Positions 24,801 through 33,357 of a DNA stretch of 35,906 nucleotides are shown piece by piece. The first letter of the stretch is position 1; each line of letters begins with the position of its first letter. The notes beneath the pieces were generated by a model. That model was not told the origin of the DNA. It ran no database searches and was given only the letters and a program-made list of their open reading frames with translations. Source of the DNA: Bipalium vagum (Eukaryota > Platyhelminthes > Tricladida > Geoplanidae); the NCBI GenBank assembly GCA_037834085.1, contig JBBMKC010197275.1, positions 1 to 35,906 of the forward strand. The letters run 5' to 3'. Both the position numbers and the translations under genes were made by a program.

Positions 24801-26581
24801 ACAATAATGACTGGATTAGTTTTTTCTAAAATTCAAGGCATTGTTATTTTAATCATATAAATGTTTATTTTACTACCAATACCACACATTTCAAGTGAAA
24901 AATATTATATCCTTTTTAACGTTGCAATAGATGAACCTAAAGTTTGAAACTTAATTTTCTGATAACACAATTGTGTGATATAATAACAGTTAAATTAACA
25001 ACTTAGAGAAAAATTAAGTTACGTATCAATTTCTTATTTTTTTATTATTTGTTAATTTATTATTATGATTTTATTATTATTATTATTTATATTATTGTTA
25101 TTATTATTATTAAAAAAATAATCCAAAGTTATAAGAATTATCAATGGACAAATAATTTGCACTATATTTACATAGAAAATACAATACCATTTATTCAATA
25201 ATGTTCATGTGAATAAACATCTGTGAATTAGTCTATGTCAAATCAATACATTAACTTTTGATTTTGTAAAAGCATCGGTAACTGTGATTTTTTATATTTT
25301 AAAAAAATTTATTTATATTTTTTTATAAATAATCCATTAAATATAATTTCCAATGATCATTTACATCAAAAAATCAAGTCAGTAATCTTATTTTGCTTTA
25401 TCAATTCCTCCTCGACCAGACATAAACAGACTTTCGTTATCAATTCGATCACTAGAATAAAACTACTAGATTTTGGTCATCTTATCATATTCTTTAAACT
25501 CTTTAGACTAAGGTTTTAGAAAAGTGTCCTTTGTGGTGGTGACACGCACTTTTGCTCAGTAATGTTGAGACGTCTGAACTCAGTTTATACATCTGTTTAT
25601 CAACAAATAAACACAGCTCATATAAAATACCAAAACTAATCAAGATATTAACAAAACTGTAACATAAATATCTGAATAGCAATGAAATGAAATGATTGTT
25701 CTTAAGGAATACGATTAATGAAACTTTAAAATAATCTCAAATGAATTTTGTCCAAAAAAATATTCACCAGCAGATTAAAATAATGGCAAGACTATAAATT
25801 AAGCACGGTTTACAGACCGAACATTCCTAATCTATTTATTATTCTTTTTAATAAAAATAATCTTTTATATAATAATATTAAATATTATACTAAATCAAGA
25901 GAAATACTGAAATAAAAAAACGGTGTGGAATTATATATATACAGATTCTGTTTATTATGTAAAATCAATAATCGCCCTACCGACATTTTTTAATATTTAA
26001 TTAGAAAATATTTCAATGAAATAGACAATAAATTAAATTTCGTCATAAAATTAAGAAAGATTTCCCGAATTGCGAAAGTAATTAAAATTTAAGAAAAATT
26101 CATTTATTTCTAATGATAAAATTTCAACCTTTTAAATTTGAAACTTCGCAAATAAATATTTGTTTTAATTTTCATAAAAATTAATAAAGTTAAAAATTTT
26201 TACCAAATAAAATCGAAATAAAACAAATTCAATTCACTGAAATTAATTGACAGTAAATGTACTTTTAAGAACCCAGAGTTTATTCATTTCTGATCTTAGG
26301 TGCACTTCATTTTAATTTATGTATTTCTTTCAAGAAAATATTTTCACATTTATAGATTTTTTTTCACGTTTCAATTGATTTTAAAATGGACTTACTATAA
26401 CTTCCTTCGGCCGTAAAATATTCAGTTTTCCAAATCTCACGTGAAACGGAGTGCATTTGTAAGTTCCATCTGGTTGTTCTACAATGATCACATCTGTTGC
26501 TCCAGTAGAATTTGCACTGTTTATCCCCATTTCTCCATAATAGCTTCCTATTACGTTTATAAATTTCGTTACATATTGCAT
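12862..26581 (-). CDS. lipin, Mg2+-dependent phosphatidate phosphatase
   Basis: Converts phosphatidate to diacylglycerol at the ER. Exons from the start: 26581-26396, 23379-23296, 21788-21686, 18602-18560, 18508-18422, 16565-16319, 16274-15897, 15847-15699, 13507-13268, 13222-12862. All phases agree, giving 625 residues. Exons 1-2 are the N-LIP domain ([13 protein letters not shown], then FHVRFGKL). Exon 6 opens the C-LIP domain ([11 protein letters not shown]). Exon 8 carries the catalytic DxDGT motif as DIDGTITK, about residues 419-426. Exons 9-10 carry [15 protein letters not shown] and [11 protein letters not shown], and the end resembles the family's FSSFxxWR tail. The ATG is placed where N-LIP normally starts. 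Animal lipins are usually about 900 residues; the middle is very short here and has no obvious polybasic nuclear signal. The small exons 3-5 are the least certain. Confidence 0.93.
13508..14045 (-). other. lipin intron 8, 3' part
   Basis: AT-rich intron DNA between exon 9 and the inserted LTR. I see nothing else in it. The four bases at 14042-14045 (AAAT) form one copy of the LTR's target duplication. Confidence 0.6.
14448..14616 (+). repeat. 56-bp tandem repeat inside LTR copy 1
   Basis: Three units with an exact 56-base period (the word AATCAGATTTGAGACGA recurs at 14465, 14521 and 14577), each built of shorter related words such as CAGATTTGCGACGACAG. It occupies the transcript-leader position downstream of the TATA-like box. 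LTR copy 2 has an unrelated repeat at the same place. Confidence 0.9.
14667..14703 (+). promoter_or_regulatory. conserved stem-loop in LTR copy 1
   Basis: GTTATCG-G-TGAG pairs with CTCA-GA-CGATAAC (eleven base pairs with a small internal mismatch) around a twelve-base loop ending CCGTTAGGG. The same structure is at 30569-30605 in copy 2, where only three loop bases differ. It lies just upstream of an AATAAA. It may be an RNA element of the retrotransposon; the role is unknown. Confidence 0.6.
15096..15698 (-). other. lipin intron 8, 5' part
   Basis: AT-rich intron between the LTR and lipin exon 8, with imperfect TTA/TAT-rich tracts at about 15540-15660. No gene or element recognised. Confidence 0.6.
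16649..16965 (-). mobile_element. internally deleted mariner derivative
   Basis: On the minus strand an N-terminal mariner piece (a start at 16962, with KEHLREL and, in a shifted frame, [10 protein letters not shown]) is followed within about 100 bases by a C-terminal piece ([26 protein letters not shown]). This skips the whole catalytic core. The downstream end TTAGGTGTATCGG begins at 16649 next to TA, as in mariner terminal repeats. The opposite terminal repeat was not found. It sits in lipin intron 5 in the gene's sense orientation. It resembles the short deletion derivatives that mariners often leave. Confidence 0.65.
17520..17850 (+). mobile_element. mariner transposase fragment
   Basis: The plus strand shows the mid-to-late part of a mariner catalytic domain: a decayed HDN block (KHNVFFHVV), then [31 protein letters not shown] and FKSVHEIK, matching the family's LPHPPYSPDLAPxDxxLF pattern. 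Both ends of the protein are missing. It lies antisense in lipin intron 5, and no terminal repeats are evident. It belongs to a different copy from the one at 16649-16965. Confidence 0.75.
18603..19809 (-). other. lipin intron 3, proximal part
   Basis: Strongly AT-rich intron sequence between lipin exon 4 and a mariner fragment, with runs of TTA/TAA. No exon, RNA gene or element identified. An open frame at 19504-19686 on the plus strand has no recognisable relative. Confidence 0.5.
19810..20030 (-). mobile_element. mariner HTH-region fragment
   Basis: The minus strand reads [19 protein letters not shown], then [18 protein letters not shown] and CIEKKLTEI. This matches the second helix-turn-helix of mariner transposases, where a GRP-type linker is followed by (I/V)xxIxxDxRLTxxxIAxxLxIS. 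Only this part survives. It lies in lipin intron 3 beside the Merlin relic. Confidence 0.7.
20093..20111 (+). repeat. 19-bp direct repeat, left copy
   Basis: GGTCAAAAAAGAGACTTGA occurs here and, base for base, at 20825-20843 in the same orientation. The pair brackets the Merlin-type relic. Merlin target duplications are only 8-9 bp, so these may instead come from a separate insertion or duplication. Confidence 0.9.
20112..20645 (-). mobile_element. Merlin-type (ISXO2-like DDE) transposase relic
   Basis: The minus-strand frame at 20142-20333 contains [15 protein letters not shown] followed by YVHQTVHH, the signature around the second catalytic Asp of Merlin/ISXO2-like transposases (pattern DxWxAYxxLxxxGYxHxTVNHS). 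Upstream on the same strand, 20345-20641 encodes [10 protein letters not shown] and a weakly similar [13 protein letters not shown] segment. The expected NFVDPxTGAHTQ continuation is not visible. Frameshifts separate the pieces and no matching inverted repeats were seen, so it is a dead fragment. Confidence 0.55.
20825..20843 (+). repeat. 19-bp direct repeat, right copy
   Basis: Identical to 20093-20111, 732 bases away and in the same orientation. See that entry. Confidence 0.9.
20844..21685 (-). other. lipin intron 3, distal part
   Basis: AT-rich intron DNA up to the donor of lipin exon 3. Nothing recognisable was found in it. Confidence 0.55.
21789..22261 (-). other. lipin intron 2, segment next to exon 3
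   Basis: AT-rich intron sequence between exon 3 and a pogo-like element. Overlapping open frames on both strands at 21949-22254 have no recognisable content. Confidence 0.5.
22262..22805. mobile_element. pogo/Tigger-like non-autonomous element
   Basis: The left end reads CAGTGGAGTTCGGC from 22262, preceded by TA. The right end, read on the minus strand, begins CAGTGTAGTTCGG at 22805. The two form imperfect inverted repeats of about 30 bases that include CCGGATTA-like sequence. CAGTG ends with TA targets are typical of pogo/Tigger elements; the right-hand TA is mutated. At 544 bases it is far too short for a whole transposase. A plus-strand remnant ([17 protein letters not shown]) may come from a transposase C-terminus, but this is weak. 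It lies in lipin intron 2. Confidence 0.65.
22806..23295 (-). other. lipin intron 2, segment next to exon 2
   Basis: AT-rich intron DNA with nothing recognisable, ending at the donor of lipin exon 2. Confidence 0.5.
24092..24160 (+). promoter_or_regulatory. TATA box, initiator-like site and 5' splice donor
   Basis: TATAAATA at 24092-24099 is followed by TTCAGTTTC (initiator-like) at about 24111-24119. A less AT-rich leader then ends in AACAG|GTAAGA at 24158/24159, a near-ideal splice donor. The TATA-to-initiator distance of about 22 bases is shorter than usual. The arrangement suggests a transcript running antisense to lipin, or the promoter part of an unrecognised LTR. No coding exon downstream could be confirmed. 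Confidence 0.4.
25393..25605 (-). other. possible nested exons, minus strand
   Basis: Two coding-like pieces lie in lipin intron 1. One starts with an ATG near 25599 and reads [14 protein letters not shown] before a possible GTGCGT donor. The other follows a TTTATTCTAG acceptor near 25454 and reads [15 protein letters not shown], reaching a stop near 25393. A second frame through the same bases is also open, and the splice phase joining the two pieces favours that other frame, so the reading is ambiguous. I recognise no family. It could be a small nested gene, a pseudogene scrap or chance. Confidence 0.2.
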
Positions 26582-27421
26582 TATTTCAGATTGACGATCA
26601 ATATTCTGTTACTCTGCAAAATTATGATTGGCAGCTATTTTTAATTCCTTTGTAGATTTCTCTGAACCAATGAAAACCTTACATTACTTGATTTCTAATA
26701 TTTTAACATTTTTTGGTCATATTTCATATTGTATTATTTGAAATAATTTTACCTTTATTTGAAAAATATTCATTCTGATATCAAACTCAAGTATTTTTAT
26801 CCTTTGTTCAATAATCATTTTATTAAAAGTAAACTAAAAAAAACCTTTTTTCATTTGCTAATAAACGTAACAAATTTCGAAGATACCGCAATCCCAATTC
26901 TCCAGTCAAATAAATACTACTTGAAAAGGATAAGCTTTAGATTTCTTCAAGTAATTAAGCTCTGGTTGTATTTTAACGACAATCTCCTATGGATTTGAAT
27001 GTGAAGTTTATATTGAAAACGTGTTAAACGCAAGCATAAGAACCACAAAAGATCAGTACAGTACCTGCCAAAATAATTGCAACTAATTTAAATTTTCGAG
27101 TCAAGTTACAAGTCATACCAATTGAAAAATATCTTGAAATATACAAACTTAGTATACATAAAAATGGAATCTCATGATTAAGTTTATTGAGTGTGGCTGA
27201 ATATTTAACTATTGTTCCTAATCCTGTCCCAAAAAACTATTTAGTTACGTCAATAAAAATATTTTAAAAGTTGAATTAACTTCATTGTTTCCAGATGTTT
27301 AGCTGTTGAAAATTTTCTTTGTTTAAAAAACTTTGAAATCACTGAAGAAAAGTTGAATGTACTCTTAAATTATACTTTGAATCTTTTGAAATCTAGTACA
27401 ATCCAATCATTCTCAGTATAT
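26582..27421. other. lipin upstream region
   Basis: Region 5' of the lipin start codon. It should contain the lipin promoter and 5' UTR, but I cannot point to a clear TATA box or 5' UTR intron. A plus-strand open frame at 26759-26998 is about the length chance allows at this base composition and has no known relative. Confidence 0.4.
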
Positions 27422-27670
27422 TTAAGAATCAATTGATTTTTCATTTGTTAGTAGAATTGACAAATAAGCTTGCAGAATACCACCTTTTATGAGAATCTCT
27501 TCATTTACTTCGAAGTGATGGGATGGTCTGTACTTCTAATTAAGACAAAATAAGTATATTAGTTATCAGATATCCGATTCAGTATATTTCAAGCCACATT
27601 TTAGCACTACGAACTTTAAATCGTGGTTACTTTTCCCTTGGTTACTGACAAATTTAGACTTTACAAAACA
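27422..27670 (-). CDS. possible small unrecognised gene, two exon-like segments
   Basis: Between DIMT1 and lipin, on the same strand as both, 27670-27611 is open in phase 0 (CFVKSKFVSNQGKSNHDLKF) after a TTGTTTCAG acceptor and before a GTAGTG donor. The 75-base gap contains CTAAT followed by a T-rich acceptor TTAATTAG, a textbook 3' splice region. The next segment, 27535-27422, reads KYRPSHHFEVNEEILIKGG, then LQAYLSILLTNEKSIDS and a stop, in the matching phase. I do not recognise the protein. An upstream piece (about 27700-27770, MRMLVPILMELTLFKK) could continue it, but through a poor donor. A plus-strand alternative also exists, so this may be chance. Confidence 0.3.
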
Positions 27671-27982
27671 CTGAAACAATTATCTCAGTAAAACTTAAAC
27701 ATTAGGGACTTTAAATAGAATCTTTTTGAATAAAGTTAGTTCCATTAAAATAGGCACAAGCATTCTCATAGATAATAAATAATAGATCTTACTATAAATA
27801 TCTTATTTTGTAATTTAAACTTCAATAATAACAAAGTCAAAACCGAACTACAAGATATCATTTCCTATGTAAAAATTATTAAACAAAAAGCAGTTTAACA
27901 AAATAAAACACGCTGCATATCAGAATTTTTTTTCTAAACAGAAAAAAATCACAATTCAAAGTTGCTCGGGCTGAAATTTTCC

Positions 27983-29086
<1,104 letters not shown>

Positions 29087-29859
29087 TTAAAATAATAACC
29101 ATTTTAATAAATAATATTTAAACAATTTTTTATATTTTTTAGTAATCAATCTAAGATAAAATTCTTTATTATAAATAGTATAATAAATGAATAATGTATT
29201 TTCGTTAAAGATAAATATTTATTTAATTTCAATATTTTAAAAATAAATTTTGGTGAGAATGTGAAAAAATTCTTAGTAGTTTTAATTGAATTAAAGAAGA
29301 AATAAAATTTTTAAAAATGGAAAACACGAAATATGAATAATTAGTTAAATAATAAATAAGAAGGTTTATGGTGCAACTCTAGCTTAACCTTATATACTAT
29401 TTTGCAGTTGATTTTAGTGTCTCTGATTATTTTCTAAAAATTTCGAAAAAAAATAATTTAAGGATGACATGTTTTTGTTTAAAAATCAGTAGTTGCTCCA
29501 AAAATAATATTTTTAAAAATTTATTTAATTAATTTGAATTAATAATTAAAATACATAATTTTAAATTAGCTAGCACGTTATTTAAATTTTCTTTTTCGCC
29601 AAAAATTTTATTTATAGAAGGTTAAAAGATAGGGTTGAAACCTCAACATAATTATTAGAGAAATTTAGAAATGTCTTTTTGAGTAAAGCCAAAGTGTTCT
29701 GTATTAGCATATAGTGTAGAATATATTGTTTTTAAGGCAACTTGAAAATTGTTCAATAAAATTTGTTAGTGGAACTTTACGAGTCATCAGGACTGCGTTA
29801 TTTATTTGAGAGTTATTTTAATTTTTTAAAAATAAGATATTTTACTTCTTTTAACATAT
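29087..29859. other. DIMT1 upstream region
   Basis: AT-rich sequence between the DIMT1 start codon and LTR copy 2. It should hold the DIMT1 promoter, but no clear TATA box or other site can be singled out. The last four bases (29856-29859, ATAT) are the left target duplication of the LTR. Confidence 0.5.
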
Positions 29860-29925
29860 TGTTGGGTGTACCCAAGACACCCCTCGGGGAAAAATAAGTA
29901 CTAAACCATAAATTAGGTATGAATA

Positions 29926-29935
29926 CTACTACTAC

Positions 29936-29975
<40 letters not shown>

Positions 29976-29996
29976 ATTATTATTATTATTATTAAT
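29926..29996. repeat. compound (AAT)n(ATT)n tract in LTR copy 2
   Basis: A run of AAT units followed by a run of ATT units, self-complementary and able to form a long hairpin. Copy 1 has only a short interrupted version at 14110-14140, so the tract expanded in copy 2 or its source. Confidence 0.9.
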
Positions 29997-30339
29997 TAAA
30001 ATTTATTAACACTTGAAAAGTGATTTAAAAATTCCCAGGAATTTTATTTTGAAAATACTTTTAAAAAATAAAATAACCTTCCAAAAATAATTTATATTTT
30101 AAAGAAGCCTGAAAGAGGTATTTTAATAAATATTAGGGATCATAATAAAATAATTTTTAGGGAATTCTTAGGGAGTTTTAGAATTTTAAGTACAATTCCG
30201 AGAATATCTCGAGAATATTTCCCAGATGAAGATCAGTCCCAAATATTATATAAGCAATGGGATTTCAGTAGATTTTCACCCCTCAGAAATCGTGCTAAGC
30301 AGAAAAAGGTTTACAGAGAATTTATAAGAGAAGAAGAAT

Positions 30340-30400
30340 TGATAATATTTCACGAAGAAGATTTTCACGAAGAAGATTTTCACGAAGAAGAATTGATACT
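30340..30400 (+). repeat. short tandem repeat (CACGAAGAAGATTTT) in LTR copy 2
   Basis: Three units of about 15-16 bases built on TTTCACGAAGAAGA, in the leader position where copy 1 carries its 56-base repeat. Confidence 0.85.
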
Positions 30401-30568
30401 TCACGGAGCTATTGGAAAAGGATCGGTACCGGATTGAAAGATTTTTGTACAAAAGGAGATCAGTCCAGAATTACAAAGGCAGAACCAGTACCCAAATGTT
30501 ATTTTCTTCAAACCAAGTCTTATTATGAATTCAATATTGGGACTATGCTTGAAATTCCCCACCAAAGG

Positions 30569-30605
30569 GTTATCGGTGAGCAACCGTTAGGGCTCAGACG
30601 ATAAC
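30569..30605 (+). promoter_or_regulatory. conserved stem-loop in LTR copy 2
   Basis: The same stem as at 14667-14703 (GTTATCG-G-TGAG with CTCA-GA-CGATAAC). All stem bases are identical, while the loop differs at three positions, and AATAAA follows shortly. Confidence 0.6.
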
Positions 30606-31239
30606 TCGGGAGTTTTAGCGCAAAATAAACTGTAAGGTTTTTGTTTTTGTTTTATTTTATTTCTTTTATTCTTAATATTATTTAGTAAGTAATATTTTAT
30701 TCTAATTTGTTCTGATTAACATTTGATTGATTAAGCAGTACTTTGACTATAACTGACCATTATCGTATTTGATTTGATTTACTTTTTACCATTATATTTG
30801 TGTCGTGATCTGAGTCGACAGTGTAAGGGTTGAGGAACATTTCAGACATTTATTGTGATCCCAGATTTTTGAATTATTTCTTTGAATTTTCAGTGTATTG
30901 CATTTTATTTTGGTGTGTAATAAATACAAGTGTTGCTTTACTTATTGTTTTGGTTTGCACCACCTAAGATTTTGGAGTCAGGCTTAAATTTGATACCCTA
31001 AATATTGAACAATATTTTCAAAATTGTTATCAAGGTAAAGTTGATATAAAATATATAAGGATAATTGTCTACAATAACCTAGGTCTGTTTAAGATTGAAA
31101 ATCTATTATATTCTTTAACAAACTATTTTAACTTATTAAGTGAAGGCAAACCCTAAAAGTCAAAATAAAAGATTTTTATAATATCCAACCCAATTAACTT
31201 CTTTTGATTTGTATTTTGATAATTAATAATGAGATGTTT

Positions 31240-31935
31240 TTCAGATTTTATGTTTCACTTTGAGTTCATCTTTCATTTAAACTTTTAAGGTATTTCTAAA
31301 TCTTCAGCAATATCTATTAAATCAAAATTTGTAGTTGTATTAATTCCATATTTACAGGAAAATATTTTTACTCTTGCATGTAAGGATCTAAGTAAAGACC
31401 TTCACCTTCTTCTTAGAAGCTTCGAGTGGATCAAAATATAAACCATTTCCTTGTTTGATTATTTTAATTTATACAATGTCTTGTAATAAGTCTTTTAATT
31501 CATTTTTTAAGATTTATCTAAATTATCATATTCTAAACTATTTAAAAATGAGTCTCTTAATCCTTTTCCAAATTATTAGTCAAAATAAAGTACTGTTCCA
31601 GTTATTACCTCTTTTGGTACACCTTTGATGTTAAGAGTTTCGCTTGATTTCAGTTTTTCAATTTTCATCTCTAATTTCTTTTTCTCTAAATCTGTTTTTT
31701 TGTGTTTCTTTTGCTTTTTAAACAGCTGTTGCAACTCCTTCAGCAACTCTATTAGCTGCATCTAAGCCTGCAAAGATTACTAAAAGAATTGGAATTAATG
31801 GAAGAACTCCAGCTTCTCTTTTTTCTCCTTTATTAATTTCTAATTTAATTCCACCTAAGGTGTTACGAGCTTCGCGAATTCGGCTTTGCCTCATGAGAGC
31901 TTTTGCTCGATTTTCATTAATAATTTTTTACTTAA
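31240..31935 (-). mobile_element. Polinton/adintovirus-like core-protein fossil
   Basis: A broken, partial virus-like element on the minus strand. Recognisable parts in order are a basic segment (MRQSRIREARNTLGGIKL), a hydrophobic segment with LPLIPILLVIFAGLD, a Lys/Glu-rich segment, a GLYFDP / GLYLDP repeat, and a NFDLIDIA motif. This order resembles the mu/X-type core peptide region seen in Polinton-type elements of invertebrates. It carries several breaks, and I see no capsid, polymerase or integrase genes nearby. It looks old. The family is assigned from memory of the GLYL-repeat pattern and is therefore tentative. Confidence 0.45.
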
Positions 31936-32169
31936 ATAATATTGTTTATCATTAAAAGTTATGTATTTTGATTTTCTCACATCAATATTATTTTAAAATT
32001 TTGTTTTAGTTAATTTTTTCATTTTTTTAATAAGAAAATTGAGAAAAATATTAATTTTGTTTTTATTTATTTATTTATTTAATACATTTTATTGAATATG
32101 ATAGAGAATTTAATTACCTTTCAATATATAGTACGTCAAAATAGATTCAAAATTTCAAAAGTTAAAAAT
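31936..32169. other. AT-rich spacer with TTTA tract
   Basis: Nothing recognisable except a short (TTTA)n run at about 32065-32080. Confidence 0.5.
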
Positions 32170-32262
32170 CTTTCACGTCCATGCTTTGAACCCCTGACTT
32201 CAAGATATTAAAATACAGTTTAAGAAAATATAATTTAGACCATTCAGACTTATTATTATAAT
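32170..32262 (-). repeat. tRNA-like relic, minus strand (Leu-like)
   Basis: On the minus strand, GTCTGAATGGTCTAAAT resembles the start of a tRNA-Leu with box A. About 50 bases later comes GTCAGGGGTTCAAAGC, a good box B and T-arm region. The anticodon arm is not convincing. It could be a decayed tRNA copy or a SINE head. Confidence 0.3.
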
Positions 32263-32335
32263 AATTATTTTCATTCTTAAAACATTAAGTTTGCATTATA
32301 TTACTTAATATGGTTGGAAAATTAATGATTTCATA

Positions 32336-32402
32336 AGACTGGCTGGCCGAGCGGGTACAGACTTAGATAATAATTGCTTGTCTTGTGGTTCAAATCTTTT
32401 GT
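32336..32402 (+). repeat. tRNA-like relic, plus strand (Ser/Leu-like)
   Basis: TGGCCGAGCGGGT at about 32344-32356 is an ideal class II tRNA D-arm and box A. GGTTCAAATCT at about 32388-32398 is an ideal box B. The T stem and acceptor no longer pair, so it is not an active tRNA. It faces the other tRNA-like relic about 75 bases away on the opposite strand. Confidence 0.45.
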
Positions 32403-32693
32403 AAATCTTTTTGTGGTTTTAAATAATTATGGAATAATATTACTTTAAAAATAAAAAGCATTCAGCAGAGACTTTAAATTTAAAATGTATTGTATAAAAA
32501 AAATGAAGATGTTATTTAGGTGCTAATTGAATGATGATAAAGGTAATATTTTTAAAATTGAGAATCATCTTGTTTTCTATAAGTTTGAAAAAAATACCAA
32601 TGAGATGAAAGGATTCAAAGGGTAAAGTTGTTATAGTGATATTTTACGTAAAATAAATCTTATAATAAATATAGAAAATTTTTATGCTCTAAT

Positions 32694-33357
32694 TACAGTG
32701 AAACCTGCATAAATGAACACCTTTGTTAGCTGAACACCTCTTTTATTCGAACATTTAATTCCGTACACTGTAAATATAAGTTATTGTCACATGTGTTAAT
32801 TGAAAAAATGTATACTTTAAAATTTGAACACTTTTTAAAAATTTTTTGAATTAAAATTACCTGTTAAATTCAAAAAAAAATTTGAAATTTTGTTTAAATA
32901 ATAAAAAATGACATCATAAATTTAAATTGAAATTATATTTACTATGCACTTAAGTATTTTAGAGAAAATAAAATGTCACCATTATTTGAAGAACGGTTTG
33001 TTCGTACGAGCTGTTGCTAAGAAATATAGAATCTCAATGGGCACTGCATCTAGTTTGAAAAATGTAGGGGACGAATTAACAAATAAAATTAAAAGAAATG
33101 AGTCATTAAATAAAATAAGGTTATGTAGACTAACTGGAAATGCTACTATATTGGACGAAAGGATATATAACTGGTTTTCAGTAGCCAGGTCTCACTTTAT
33201 GTTACTAGTTTTAGAATTCACCTTAAAATTTTCTACTATAAATTTCTTTATAGTAACATTTATTAAAATTTTTATTGAAAAAAATATTTATAGTAACCTT
33301 ATGTTAATAAACAATTTCTTAATCAATTATAATAATAATTTTTATATTTTATATATA
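32694..33357 (+). mobile_element. pogo/Tigger element, left part, interrupted
   Basis: The element starts at 32696 with CAGTGAAACCTGCATAAATG, a pogo/Tigger terminal repeat, preceded by TA. From 32944 it encodes the start of a CENP-B-like transposase: an HTH with KNGLFVRAVAKKYRISMGTA, then RLTGNATILDERIYNWFS. These match the Tigger N-terminal pattern (VAKxYGIS...; LDEALxxWF). Similarity fades after VARS at about 33190. The central DDE domain and right terminal repeat are not seen. A Tc1-like element begins at 33358. The remaining coding stretch to 33399 has no family match. Confidence 0.75.

Larger units (their letters stand above)
23380..26395 (-). other. lipin intron 1
   Basis: A 3 kb intron between the GTAAGT donor of exon 1 (26395-26390) and the acceptor before exon 2 (23382-23380). 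It contains a TATA-bearing promoter-like site at about 24092 (plus strand), short less AT-rich islands at about 24600-24700 and 25380-25620, and a TTA-rich tract at 25066-25112. The frame at 23520-23834 is low-complexity Phe/Leu/Ile and not credible as a gene. Transcription elements are common in first introns, but none is proven here. Confidence 0.6.
29860..31011 (+). mobile_element. solo LTR, copy 2 (probably Ty3/Gypsy-type fossil)
   Basis: An 1,152-base relative of the LTR at 14046-15091. It is flanked by ATAT on both sides (29856-29859 and 31012-31015), begins TGTTGGGTGTACCC and ends ATTGAACA. Shared parts are a TATATAAG-like box at about 30246-30253, a stem-loop at 30569-30605, and AATAAA signals near 30625 and 30930. 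It differs from copy 1 by an expanded AAT/ATT microsatellite near its start and by a wholly different leader repeat. No internal region is attached. Similarity to copy 1 is clear but well short of identity, so the insertions are not recent. Confidence 0.75.

Noticed and set aside
26759-26998. 79-codon plus-strand frame upstream of lipin
   Set aside because: No acceptor or ATG with support and no family match; its length is within chance expectation.
27296-27411. Plus-strand exon-like frame between TTTCCAG and GTATAT
   Set aside because: It meets an in-frame stop after the nearest following acceptor, and the opposite strand gives a better-supported pair of exon-like segments next to it.
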